NCBI RefSeq assembly: GCF_002834385.1
Contig: NZ_PITQ01000003.1
Span: 1-64,000, forward strand
Length of the DNA stretch: 64,000 bases
From: Rahnella sp. AA
GTDB taxonomy: Bacteria; Pseudomonadota; Gammaproteobacteria; Enterobacterales; Enterobacteriaceae
Direction: 5' to 3'
This document shows positions 9,561-17,970 of the stretch, piece after piece. Below the pieces are notes generated by a model, which was not told the DNA's origin, did not search any database, and saw only the letters and a list, made by a program, of their open reading frames with translations. Position 1 is the stretch's first letter. Every line of letters begins with the position of its first letter. A program made the position numbers and the translations under genes.

Positions 9561-10591
9561 TGACGACGGATGATAACGAAAAGCGTCTGAAGGAATTCTG
9601 GCGGGACAAGGACGGCAATGACCGGGCGCACGCCTTTAATTTCTATCGCTTTTGCCAGCTGCTGGAAAAACAGCTGTCAGATCAGAAACCGATCGGCAGC
9701 ACCTTCACGCCGAAAGACGACCCGGTGCGTTTTCGTCCGCACCCCGGAATGGGTTTTCCGGCCAGCGAGCTGAAAGCGGTAGAAACGGATCCGGAACGAC
9801 CGGACGCGCCGCCGACGGTGCGCACCACGTTTATGGGATTGTACGGCGTGGATTCCCCGCTGCCGACCCGTTACATCGATGACATTGCCCAAAAACGTGA
9901 AGGCCATGAAGCGCTGGAAGCCTTCTCAGATATCTTCAACCACCGGATGATGACGCAGTTTTACCGCATCTGGCGAAAGTACAGCTATCCGGCCACCTTT
10001 GAAGACGGCGGCACGGACAAAACATCGCGCAGCCTGATGGCGCTGACCGGTATCACCGACAGCGGCGATGTCCCCGCCTCGCGCCTACTGGCATTACTGC
10101 AGCCGCTGGTCAGAACTACCCGGACGGCGGAAGGAATCGCCAGTGTGATCCGCACGCAGGCCCCGAATACGCAGGTGACAGTCAAACCGCATAAAGTTAC
10201 GCGTATGCCCGCCGGTAAACGGGCGAAATTCTCGTTTTCAGATCAACAACGGCTGGGTGATCACCCGGTACTGGGCAGTCAGACATCGGATGTGAATTAC
10301 TGTATCGGTGTTGAAATGCTTACCGAAGACGCGGCAGAGGCCAGAGGCTGGTTGCCCGGCGGCCTGCTGAGTAAGGACGTATTCGAGCTGCTGCGCGTTT
10401 ATCTGGGCTGTGATTACGATGCCAGCCTGACGCTGACTATCCCGATGAAACTCGCACCGTTGCCGCGCCTCGGCGACCGTTCACTGCTGATGGGCTACAA
10501 CGTGGTGCTGGGGTTGCGGGAGGATAATCTGGATGAAATGCCGGATCAGGTGACAATGAAACTGGGGCGGATCCAGGATAAAAAGAACTGA
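9560..10591 (+). CDS. tssG: T6SS baseplate subunit TssG
   Basis: A 343-residue protein of the TssG (VasB/ImpH) family, recognised from FNFYRFCQLLE, VRFRPHPGMGFP and the FMGLYGVDSPLP stretch. The start is ATG 9560 in a TGATG overlap with tssF; an in-frame ATG at 9518 would lie inside tssF. TssF2G forms the baseplate wedge. It is the last T6SS gene of this strand run, and no tssJ follows; the next gene is the unrelated yajD. Confidence 0.92.
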   Translation: MTTDDNEKRLKEFWRDKDGNDRAHAFNFYRFCQLLEKQLSDQKPIGSTFTPKDDPVRFRPHPGMGFPASELKAVETDPERPDAPPTVRTTFMGLYGVDSPLPTRYIDDIAQKREGHEALEAFSDIFNHRMMTQFYRIWRKYSYPATFEDGGTDKTSRSLMALTGITDSGDVPASRLLALLQPLVRTTRTAEGIASVIRTQAPNTQVTVKPHKVTRMPAGKRAKFSFSDQQRLGDHPVLGSQTSDVNYCIGVEMLTEDAAEARGWLPGGLLSKDVFELLRVYLGCDYDASLTLTIPMKLAPLPRLGDRSLLMGYNVVLGLREDNLDEMPDQVTMKLGRIQDKKN

Positions 10592-10693
10592 AGTAAATAC
10601 GCAGAGGCGGCTTTCTTTTTTCCTCCCGCACGATTGTGGGATATATTGGACGCACGCTCTTAAAATCATCTCTTTGTAACGGATAACATCGCC

Positions 10694-11041
10694 ATGGCAC
10701 TGATCCCAAAAAACTACTCGCGTCTGGAAAGCGGGTATCGTGAGAAAGCACTCAAAATCTATCCCTGGGTCTGCGGACGCTGCTCGCGGGAGTTTGTGTA
10801 CTCCAACCTGCGTGAATTAACGGTTCACCATATCGATCACGACCATACCAATAATCCGGAAGACGGCAGTAACTGGGAGTTGTTGTGCCTGTATTGCCAT
10901 GACCACGAACACTCAAAGTACACGGAAGCTGACCAGTACGGCACACGCGTTGTCGCGGGAGAGGATGCGCAAAATGATGTTGATGCGGCAACCTATAATC
11001 CCTTTGCCGATTTAAAATCGATGCTTAATAAGAAGAAGTAA
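10694..11041 (+). CDS. yajD: YajD-like HNH nuclease family protein
   Basis: A 115-residue protein with CxxC (CGRC), then HHIDHDH, then a conserved Asn and CLYCHDHEH, which is a complete HNH/zinc-finger arrangement. It resembles the small enterobacterial YajD, whose cellular role is not established. It is separated from tssG by about 100 nt and is probably transcribed alone. The C-terminus is a lysine-rich tail. Confidence 0.88.
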   Translation: MALIPKNYSRLESGYREKALKIYPWVCGRCSREFVYSNLRELTVHHIDHDHTNNPEDGSNWELLCLYCHDHEHSKYTEADQYGTRVVAGEDAQNDVDAATYNPFADLKSMLNKKK

Positions 11042-11189
11042 TGTCAGCAATGTCGGCCTCTGACGCAGGGGCTGACAGCAACAGCGCCCGCCCCTCACTA
11101 CCCCGTCGGTAATCCTCCTTTTTCTTCGCGCTGCTACGGGTTGTTCAACCGGCGAAGATGAACATCTCCCCTGAATCTACACCTGATCA

Positions 11190-11202
11190 TGAATATCGTT
11201 CA
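11190..11202. promoter_or_regulatory. MetR-type binding site upstream of mesX
   Basis: TGAATATCGTTCA matches the enterobacterial MetR consensus TGAANNTNNTTCA at every defined position, within a longer dyad CATGAA-N5-TTCATG (11188-11204). It lies about 90 nt before mesX. I infer MetR (homocysteine-responsive) activation of mesX-mesD. The rest of 11042-11294 is an AT-rich promoter region with no gene. Confidence 0.6.
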
Positions 11203-11294
11203 TGTTTAATGAAATTAAATCACTTTTCCTCAATCAATGACTCAGGCATAAATTATGCATAGCAATTATCTCCAGATATAAACCAGGGCGCCGG

Positions 11295-12284
11295 ATGACA
11301 ATGAATAAAAAATTTGCATTTACTATTAAGAGCATTCGCTTCGACGAAAATTATAACCCTTCAGAAAGTACGCGTATTACGACTAACTTTGCTAATTTGG
11401 CCCGAGGTGAGAAACGCCAGGAGAACTTACGCAATACCCTGGTGATGATTGACAACCGTTTCAATTCTCTGGCGCATTGGGATAATCCTAACGGAGATCG
11501 CTATTGCGTCGAACTTGAAATCATTACTGCTCAGTTGAATATTGCTATTGAAGGTAAGGCCGACGCCTTCCCGGTGATTGAAATATTAAAAACAAATATC
11601 GTTGATAAAAAAACCAACGAACGCATTGAAGGTATTGTCGGGAATAACTTCTCCTCTTACGTGCGGGATTTTGATTTTAGCGTTTTGCTACCAGCGCATA
11701 ATAAGGATAAAACCCAGTTTTCCCTTCCGGACAACTTTGGTGAATTACACGGAAACATATTCAAACAATTCGTCAATTCAGAGACTTATAAAAACAGTTT
11801 CAATAAAACGCCAGTTATCTGCCTGAGTGTTTCAAGTAAAAATGTTTATTACCGCACGGGAAATGAACATCCTGTATTGGGTATCGAATATCAGCAGGAC
11901 GAACTTTCACTGACAGATGAATATTTTGCAAAAATGGGATTACATGCCCGCTATTTTATGCCTGCAAACAGTGTCGCGCCTTTGGCCTTTTACTTCACTG
12001 GCGATTTGCCCAGCGATTACACTAATCTTGAACTTATCAGCACCATCAGCACGATGGAAACGTTCCAGAAAATTTACCGACCTGAAATTTACAATGCTAA
12101 TTCCGCCGCGGGGAAATGCTATCAGCCCAGCTTAAATTTCCAGGATTATTCTTTAACTCGAATTGTTTATGATCGAGAAGAACGTAGCCACTTAGCGATT
12201 GAGCAGGGAAAGTTTACTGAAGAGAACTTTATTAAACCTTACCAAACTGTTCTTGAGCAGTGGTCCGCAAGTCCCGTTCTTTGA
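11295..12284 (+). CDS. mesX: MesX (DUF1852), partner of methionine synthase MesD
   Basis: A 329-residue soluble protein recognised as DUF1852, directly upstream of a MetE-C-terminal-like gene. Published genetics on folate-independent methionine synthases (the MesD family) showed that MesD works only with the DUF1852 protein MesX and oxygen. The molecular role of MesX is unknown, and I see no cofactor motif. A second ATG lies 6 nt downstream (11301) and is an equally possible start. There are 26 nt to mesD, so the two form one operon. It is AT-richer than its neighbours. Confidence 0.85.
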   Translation: MTMNKKFAFTIKSIRFDENYNPSESTRITTNFANLARGEKRQENLRNTLVMIDNRFNSLAHWDNPNGDRYCVELEIITAQLNIAIEGKADAFPVIEILKTNIVDKKTNERIEGIVGNNFSSYVRDFDFSVLLPAHNKDKTQFSLPDNFGELHGNIFKQFVNSETYKNSFNKTPVICLSVSSKNVYYRTGNEHPVLGIEYQQDELSLTDEYFAKMGLHARYFMPANSVAPLAFYFTGDLPSDYTNLELISTISTMETFQKIYRPEIYNANSAAGKCYQPSLNFQDYSLTRIVYDREERSHLAIEQGKFTEENFIKPYQTVLEQWSASPVL

Positions 12285-12310
12285 TTAACTAAAACACAGG
12301 GTCATCTATT

Positions 12311-13342
12311 ATGAAAAAGTTATTACCCACTTCAACGGCGGGCAGTTTACCTAAACCTTCCTGGCTGGCACAGCCTGAGGTACTTTGGTCACCCTGGAAA
12401 CTGCAAGATCAGGAATTAATCGACGGTAAACAAGATGCCCTGCGCCTGTGCCTGGAAGATCAGCAGCAGGCAGGCATTGATATTGTCAGCGATGGCGAGC
12501 AAACCCGTCAGCATTTTGTCACCACGTTTATCGAACACCTTAACGGCGTTGATTTTGAGAAACGTGAGATCGTTAAAATCCGTGATCGCTATGATGCGAG
12601 CGTGCCGACCGTCGTGGGACCCGTGAGCCGCCAAAAGTCGGTGTTTGTTGAAGATGCCAAATTTTTACGTCAGCAAACAGACCATCCTATTAAATGGGCC
12701 CTGCCGGGTCCCATGACGATGATCGATACGCTTTATGATAACCACTACAAAAGCCGTGAAAAACTCGCCTGGGAATTCGCTAAAATTCTCAATGAAGAAG
12801 CCAAAGAATTAGAAGCTGCGGGTGTCGATATTATTCAGTTTGATGAACCCGCATTTAATGTTTTCTTTGATGAAGTGAACGATTGGGGAATTGCCACGTT
12901 AGAAAGAGCCATTGAAGGGCTTAAATGTGAAACGGCTGTGCATATTTGCTACGGCTATGGCATCAAAGCCAATACAGACTGGAAAAAAACGCTGGGAACA
13001 GACTGGCGACAATACGAAAAGATTTTCCCGAAATTGCAAAAATCGAATATCGATATTATTTCACTGGAATGTCATAACTCGCATGTTCCTATCGAACTGC
13101 TGGAACTCATTCGCGGTAAAAAGGTGATGGTTGGCGCGATTGACGTGGCAACCAATACTATCGAGACGCCTGAAGAAGTCGCCGCGACGCTTCGAAAAGC
13201 ATTGCAGTTTGTCGACGCCGACAAACTCTACCCTTGCACTAACTGCGGCATGATCCCTTTGCCACGTGGAGTCGCACGAGGCAAACTGGATGCGTTAAGT
13301 GCAGGCGCAGAAATCGTACGCAAAGAACTTTTGGCTAAATAA
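12311..13342 (+). CDS. mesD: MesD folate-independent methionine synthase
   Basis: A 343-residue protein corresponding to the catalytic barrel of MetE without the folate-binding half. Predicted zinc ligands are His211 and Cys213 (HICYG), Glu253 (SLECHN) and Cys309 (PCTNC). QFDEPA around 176-181 is the usual MetE-family acidic motif. It forms methionine from homocysteine with a methyl donor that is not methyltetrahydrofolate; the physiological donor is unresolved. MesX is encoded immediately upstream. A plain core-MetE relative is less likely given the DUF1852 neighbour. Confidence 0.82.
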   Translation: MKKLLPTSTAGSLPKPSWLAQPEVLWSPWKLQDQELIDGKQDALRLCLEDQQQAGIDIVSDGEQTRQHFVTTFIEHLNGVDFEKREIVKIRDRYDASVPTVVGPVSRQKSVFVEDAKFLRQQTDHPIKWALPGPMTMIDTLYDNHYKSREKLAWEFAKILNEEAKELEAAGVDIIQFDEPAFNVFFDEVNDWGIATLERAIEGLKCETAVHICYGYGIKANTDWKKTLGTDWRQYEKIFPKLQKSNIDIISLECHNSHVPIELLELIRGKKVMVGAIDVATNTIETPEEVAATLRKALQFVDADKLYPCTNCGMIPLPRGVARGKLDALSAGAEIVRKELLAK

Positions 13343-13377
13343 CGCCACCAGACAGTCAAACGCCTGAACAACTCTCT

Positions 13378-13414
13378 GACCGGGTTGAGCGATCAGAACG
13401 ATCGCTCAACCGGT
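13378..13414. terminator. Bidirectional terminator-like hairpin between mesD and hxlR-type gene
   Basis: A long inverted repeat pairs GTTGAGCGATC with GATCGCTCAAC around a 5-nt loop, extended by ACCG/CGGT. It lies between two convergent genes and covers the last codons of the HxlR-type gene (stop at 13393). No long U-run is present, so termination strength is uncertain. Confidence 0.55.
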
Positions 13415-13797
13415 ATCTCACTTTTTTCATCCGCATGTATCCGGTCATAGGCCGCCTGAGCCTCTTCCAACGCCGGGCCAAACTTCAACGCCCAGTCATA
13501 CAACGCCACAAACGGCTGCTGCAATGTTTGCGCCAGCGGTGTGAGGCTGTATTCCACGCCTACCGGCGAGGTCGGTAACACCTCACGCCTGACCAGTCCG
13601 TTTCGTTCAAGCCGTTTTAAAGCATCGGCCAGCGCTTTATGCGTAATGCCATCCAGCCGGCGGCGAATTTCATTAAAACGTGAAGGCCGGGTGCAAAGTA
13701 CCGTGAGAATTAAAATCGACCATTTATTGGTGATGTGCTCAAGCACCGGGCGCGTTTTTCCTACATCTCTCAAGCTGTTACCGTCGATTTCTGCCAT
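13393..13797 (-). CDS. HxlR-family transcriptional regulator
   Basis: A 134-residue winged-helix protein beginning MAEIDG; GGAG lies at proper distance from ATG 13797, so I prefer it to an in-frame start at 13827. The HxlR signature (RPVLEHITNKWSILIL, then FNEIRR, GITHKALADALKRLERNGLV and PVGVEYSLTPLAQTL) is complete. The usual redox-sensing Cys before PV is replaced by Arg. It is divergent from an SDR gene and probably controls it. Confidence 0.85.
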   Translation of the reverse strand: MAEIDGNSLRDVGKTRPVLEHITNKWSILILTVLCTRPSRFNEIRRRLDGITHKALADALKRLERNGLVRREVLPTSPVGVEYSLTPLAQTLQQPFVALYDWALKFGPALEEAQAAYDRIHADEKSEIPVERSF

Positions 13798-13850
13798 GCC
13801 GATATACTCCGCTATACCTGATATCAATAAAGTGCGTAATTGTTATCTAG

Positions 13851-13863
13851 TATAAATTTTATA
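13851..13863. promoter_or_regulatory. Palindromic operator candidate between hxlR-type gene and SDR
   Basis: TATAAA-T-TTTATA is a perfect dyad in the roughly 100-bp divergent intergenic region. HxlR proteins bind such AT-rich dyads as dimers. Its overlap with promoter positions makes it a plausible operator, but TATA-like palindromes also arise by chance. Confidence 0.35.
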
Positions 13864-13896
13864 TCATCTGTTTTCCAACCCAACGGGAGATGACAG

Positions 13897-14628
13897 ATGA
13901 GCAGATTAGAAAACAAAGTGGCCGTGGTATTGGGCGGCGCGAAAGGTATTGGTCTGGCAATCAGCCAGCGGTTCGCCAGCGAAGGCGCAACAACCTGGCT
14001 GACCTCACGCCGGGAAGAAGAGCTTAAAACGGCCAGCGGGAAAATATCAGGCACTTCAATCCCGCTGCGTGCTGATGTCAGCCAGCCTGTCGAACTGACC
14101 CGCATTATGCAGACCATTAAGGACGAATCGGGTCAGATTGATGTGCTGGTCATCAACGCCGGAATGTCGGAGTACGCCACCATCGGCGAGATCGGCGAAA
14201 CGCATTTTGATCAGATATTCGGCCTTAATGTCCGCTCGCCGGTTTTTGCCTTGCAGGCTGCATTACCTCTGCTAAAACCCGGCGCCAGCGTCGTGCTGAT
14301 AGGTTCAATCGCTGATGTCATTGGCACTCCGGGATACGGCGTTTACAGTGCGAGTAAAGCGGCGTTACGCTCTTTCGCGCGAACCTGGACTCGCGAACTT
14401 TCTGCACGCGGCATCAGGATTAACGTGGTTGCACCCGGCCCCGTGGATACTGAAATGATGGCGGCAGCCTCTGATGAAGTGCGCGAAGGATTAACCGGTG
14501 CAATCCCGCTGGGAAGGCTGGGCAAACCTGAAGAAGTCGCCAGTGCCGCACTCTTCCTTGCGAGCGACGAGAGCAGCTATATTGCCGGTGCTGAAATCTG
14601 CGTGGATGGCGGCCTGACGCAGGTCTGA
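13897..14628 (+). CDS. SDR-family NAD(P)-dependent oxidoreductase
   Basis: A 243-residue classical short-chain dehydrogenase. It has glycine motif GGAKGIG (about 8-14), NAG at about 88-90, the Ser of the GSIAD segment, catalytic YxxxK (YSASK), and PGPVDT after the active site. Arg residues after the second beta-strand suggest NADP(H). GGGAGA precedes ATG 13897. It is divergent from the HxlR regulator, so it is probably inducible. The substrate is unknown. Confidence 0.88.
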   Translation: MSRLENKVAVVLGGAKGIGLAISQRFASEGATTWLTSRREEELKTASGKISGTSIPLRADVSQPVELTRIMQTIKDESGQIDVLVINAGMSEYATIGEIGETHFDQIFGLNVRSPVFALQAALPLLKPGASVVLIGSIADVIGTPGYGVYSASKAALRSFARTWTRELSARGIRINVVAPGPVDTEMMAAASDEVREGLTGAIPLGRLGKPEEVASAALFLASDESSYIAGAEICVDGGLTQV

Positions 14629-14649
14629 TACGGTTCTCTCTTACTTTAC

Positions 14650-14673
14650 AGCTATCCCCGGATAGCTGTTTTT
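14650..14673 (+). terminator. Rho-independent terminator after SDR gene
   Basis: An 8-bp perfect stem AGCTATCC/GGATAGCT with a 2-nt CC core is followed by GTTTTT. It ends the SDR transcript. Confidence 0.8.
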
Positions 14674-14805
14674 GCCTGTTTATCTTTACTTAAATCTGAT
14701 GGGGCAACGTCTGCCTATTTTTAACAGACTGCTCGTACAACTGGAATGTCATATGATGAGGGCCAAACTATATTCTACCGTTCCAATTGTTCGGATAACG
14801 CTGCC

Positions 14806-15483
14806 ATGACCATCAATCAGTACGAGCAAATCTACCAGACGCTTAAACATCAGGGGGCCCCCGCGTGGACCGATAAGGGATACGCCAGAGCGTGGGAAAA
14901 CCTCTGTATCACACTTGCTCGTATACAGGACTCCGGCATTCTGCCTGCACCGGGGGCCATTTCTCTTGAACTGGGATGTGGCAACGGAGCAATGGCTTCA
15001 TTGTGGTTATCACGCCACGGATATCAGGTTTACGGCGTGGATATTTCGCCAACGGCCATCGGGTGGGCAACCGAATCTTTCAGAGCACAAGGTCTGGAAG
15101 GCCATTTTAACGTGGCGGATATCAGCGCGCCGGTGGCGTTGCTTTCGCAGCACTTTGATCTGATTTATGACGGAAGTTGCCTTCATTGCCTGACGGGCGA
15201 ACAGCGAACACACTGCTTTGAAAATATCCGTCATGCCCTGAAGCCTGAAGGAATGCTGATTATCAGCAGTATGTGCGGTGAACCGAAGCGGGACGAAGAC
15301 CGCCTGAATTACGATGCTGAACGTTTTCAGCTCAATAAGGATGGTCAACCCTGGCGTACATTGTTGCCACTGGACCTCCTGCAAGAGGAGATCACAGCAC
15401 AAGGTTTTGTTATCGCACAGACACAGGTGCATGAAAACCCGTGGTGGGATCATGCAACGTTGTGCTGCTATCTGAGGACGTGA
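14806..15483 (+). CDS. Class I SAM-dependent methyltransferase
   Basis: About 225 residues from ATG 14806; an upstream in-frame ATG at 14746 gives 245 residues. The Rossmann motif I is LELGCGNG and motif II VYGVDIS. DGSCLHCL follows as motif IV, and ALKPEGMLIIS is post-motif. The layout resembles small-molecule or thiol methyltransferases, but the substrate cannot be named. It meets the next gene convergently with no intervening base. Confidence 0.8.
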   Translation: MTINQYEQIYQTLKHQGAPAWTDKGYARAWENLCITLARIQDSGILPAPGAISLELGCGNGAMASLWLSRHGYQVYGVDISPTAIGWATESFRAQGLEGHFNVADISAPVALLSQHFDLIYDGSCLHCLTGEQRTHCFENIRHALKPEGMLIISSMCGEPKRDEDRLNYDAERFQLNKDGQPWRTLLPLDLLQEEITAQGFVIAQTQVHENPWWDHATLCCYLRT

Positions 15484-16521
15484 TTACCCTATCTGGCGGT
15501 TTAAATCCACGGGAACTGTTGCAATGCCGAGATCAATAACCACTTTCCCCTTCGTCCGTCCAGACTCCACGTAGGTTAGTGCCTCTGCCGTCTGCTCAAA
15601 AGGGAATACCTGGTCGATGACAGGACGAATAACCCCTGATTCGATCAGTGCGGTTATCTCACTGAGCTGGCGTCCGCTGGCACGCATAAAAAGAAAGGAA
15701 TATTTTACACCCTGCCGCTTTGCCTTCTTTCTGATGCGGTAGCTCATCAGCCGCATAATTTGCCGGAGATACCACGGCAAACCCTGTTCAGTTGCAAATT
15801 CTGGCGTTGGCGGGCCGGATATCGAGATAAGCTTGCCCCCGGGTTTCAGGATGCTGAGCGATTTTTCAAGAACGTCCGTTCCCAGGCTGTTGATCACCAC
15901 GTCGTAGTCACGATCGCCGTTTTCAAAACTTTGCGTCTTATAGTCAATGACCACATCCGCGCCCAGCGTTTTGACCCATTGAACATTTTTTTCACTCGTC
16001 GTGGTGGCAACAAAGGCACCCAAATGTTTGGCGAGCTGTATCGCAATCGTTCCGACGCCTCCCGATCCCGCATGAATAAAGATTTTCTGCCCTTTTCTCA
16101 ACTTGGCGACATCAACCAGCGCCTGCCATGCCGTCAGGCTCACCAGCGGGACAGAAGCCGCCTGCAAGAAATCCAGATTGTCAGGTTTAAGCGCCAGAGC
16201 ACTTTCCTTAACTGCAATAAATTGTGCGAAAGAACCGATGCGCTCCTGATCAGGCCGGGCATAAACTTCATCGCCCGGCCTGAACGCATGAACGGCAGAC
16301 CCTGTGCGCACAACGACACCGGCCACATCGTTACCCAGAGTCAGTGGCAGCCGGTAAGGCAGCAGCAGTTTAAATTCGCCTGCTCTGATTTTATTGTCGA
16401 GGGCGTTCACACCCGCCGCGTGAACGCGGATGAGAACGTCATCGTCCTGCATCTGCGGCTCCGCAACCTCCGCTATCCGCCCGCTGTGGGTGCCGTACTT
16501 ATCGATGATGAATGCTTGCAT
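15484..16521 (-). CDS. Zinc-independent MDR-family NADP-dependent oxidoreductase
   Basis: A 345-residue medium-chain reductase/quinone-oxidoreductase-like protein. It has an N-terminal GroES-like domain (VAGVVVRTG, GDEVYARP) and the nucleotide motif AGSGGVGTIAIQLAK. No catalytic or structural zinc Cys set is seen. It probably reduces quinones or alkenals. A perfect palindrome lies directly upstream (16551-16576) and is shared in core sequence with the OYE/TetR intergenic region, which suggests joint control by that TetR protein. Confidence 0.85.
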   Translation of the reverse strand: MQAFIIDKYGTHSGRIAEVAEPQMQDDDVLIRVHAAGVNALDNKIRAGEFKLLLPYRLPLTLGNDVAGVVVRTGSAVHAFRPGDEVYARPDQERIGSFAQFIAVKESALALKPDNLDFLQAASVPLVSLTAWQALVDVAKLRKGQKIFIHAGSGGVGTIAIQLAKHLGAFVATTTSEKNVQWVKTLGADVVIDYKTQSFENGDRDYDVVINSLGTDVLEKSLSILKPGGKLISISGPPTPEFATEQGLPWYLRQIMRLMSYRIRKKAKRQGVKYSFLFMRASGRQLSEITALIESGVIRPVIDQVFPFEQTAEALTYVESGRTKGKVVIDLGIATVPVDLNRQIG

Positions 16522-16550
16522 ACTTTGGTCGTTATCCCCATGCAGAAACG

Positions 16551-16576
16551 ATATAAATGATATTCGTCATTTATAT
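16551..16576. promoter_or_regulatory. Palindromic operator upstream of MDR reductase
   Basis: 10-bp perfect arms ATATAAATGA/TCATTTATAT are separated by 6 nt. The core AAATGA-N6-TCATTT recurs with identical spacing at 17818-17835. It sits 30 nt before the MDR start codon, where a repressor would block transcription. Confidence 0.6.
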
Positions 16577-16641
16577 ATTCAAAATTAAACCGACAGTTTT
16601 AGTCTAAACAACATGTCGGTTTACAGGCGTTATTCAGAAAC

Positions 16642-17748
16642 TCAGACCAGTGCGCCCAGATCTGCCGCGTTAAAGCCTTTCAGCTCTGCCAGTTGCGCAT
16701 TTTTCACTTTCTGCACCCAGTGCGCGTCTGAAATTAATGCACGCCCGACGGCAATCAGGTCAAACTCTTCACGTTCCAGCCGCGTGTAGAGATTGTCCAG
16801 AGCCGCTGTGCCTGAGCCTTCACCACCGAAAGCGGCAAAAAAGTCAGAATCCAGCCCGACGGAGCCGACGCTGATGGTAGCTGCACCGGTCAGCTTCTTC
16901 GCCCAGCCTGCAAAATTCAGCCCTTCAGTGCCATCGATCTGTGCAAATTCTGGCTCCCAGAAACGGCGTTGTGAGCAGTGAAGAATATCCACGCCAGCCT
17001 CAACCAGCGGAACCAGCCAGCTGGCCATCTCATCCGGGGTATTCGCCAGACGCGCTGCGTAATCCTGTTGTTTCCACTGGCTGACCCGAAGAATTAACGG
17101 GAAATCAGGCCCCACGGCAGCACGAACTGAGCGGACAACTTCAGCGGCAAAACGAGCACGTTCGCGAATCGTTGCCCCGCCAAATAAATCAGTGCGTTTA
17201 TTGGTGCCGGACCAGAAGAACTGGTCAATCAGATACCCGTGCGCCCCGTGCAGTTCGACCGTATCAAAACCCAGTCGTTTAGCGTCTGCCGCCGCGCTGG
17301 CGAAGGCAGCTACGGTATCGGCAATATCTTCTTCCGTCATTGCCACGCCACGGGCTTCATCCGGCCCCACTAAGCCGGACGGGCTCTCAACCGGTGCGTC
17401 AGGTTCCCAGCCACGGCCATGCGTTGAACCGGTGTGCCACAGCTGTGGCCCGATGCGGCCACCGGCGGAATGGACAGCTTTTACAACAGAATCCCAGCCA
17501 GCCAGGGCTTTTTCGCCGTGGAAGAACGGGATCCCGGCCATGTTTCTTGAGGCCGGGCGGTCGACCACAGTACCTTCTGTGAGGATCAGCCCCACATCGC
17601 CCTGCGCGCGTCGCCGGTAGTATTCTGCATTCGCTGCACCGGGGATCCCGCCTTCCGCCATACCCCGTGTCATGGGGGCCATGACGATTCGGTTAGGCAA
17701 AGTCAGGCCTTTCAACGTAAAAGGGCTAAACAGAATATCGCTGGACAT
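16642..17748 (-). CDS. Old Yellow Enzyme-family alkene reductase (NemA-like)
   Basis: A 368-residue FMN-dependent TIM-barrel ene-reductase. It has the N-terminal ...NRIVMAPMTRG, QLWHTG, the VELHGAHGYLIDQF block carrying the substrate-binding His pair, a conserved Arg (ILRVSQ), and the C-terminal IAVGRALISD phosphate-binding segment. Such enzymes reduce activated C=C bonds of electrophiles, nitroesters or N-ethylmaleimide. It is divergent from a TetR regulator, as nemA and nemR are linked in E. coli. The related operator suggests it belongs to an electrophile-response regulon with the MDR gene. Confidence 0.88.
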   Translation of the reverse strand: MSSDILFSPFTLKGLTLPNRIVMAPMTRGMAEGGIPGAANAEYYRRRAQGDVGLILTEGTVVDRPASRNMAGIPFFHGEKALAGWDSVVKAVHSAGGRIGPQLWHTGSTHGRGWEPDAPVESPSGLVGPDEARGVAMTEEDIADTVAAFASAAADAKRLGFDTVELHGAHGYLIDQFFWSGTNKRTDLFGGATIRERARFAAEVVRSVRAAVGPDFPLILRVSQWKQQDYAARLANTPDEMASWLVPLVEAGVDILHCSQRRFWEPEFAQIDGTEGLNFAGWAKKLTGAATISVGSVGLDSDFFAAFGGEGSGTAALDNLYTRLEREEFDLIAVGRALISDAHWVQKVKNAQLAELKGFNAADLGALV

Positions 17749-17817
17749 AAATCTTCCTTCTGAGTGTTGAAATCATTGAACCCGGATGGGATGAGAGGAA
17801 TTACCCCGAACCCATTT

Positions 17818-17835
17818 AAATGATGGTTATCATTT
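17818..17835. promoter_or_regulatory. Palindromic operator between OYE and TetR genes
   Basis: AAATGA-TGGTTA-TCATTT is a perfect dyad, with arms extended by one base inward. The same half-sites and 6-nt spacer length occur upstream of the MDR gene at 16555-16572. It is probably the binding site of the adjacent TetR protein. Confidence 0.6.
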
Positions 17836-17970
17836 ATTTTGGATGTTATGATCATGCCTCACCACTGTCAACGATGAAGATTTCAGTACGGCAAACGGAT
17901 TAGGGAAAACGATGTCAGGGATTTATTGGTATCATCGCGTATAAAGTGATGTTTTTGGAGGATAAGATTT

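Noticed and set aside
11042-11294. MetJ box array before mesX
   Set aside because: No AGACGTCT-like tandem boxes were found; only the MetR-type site is supported.
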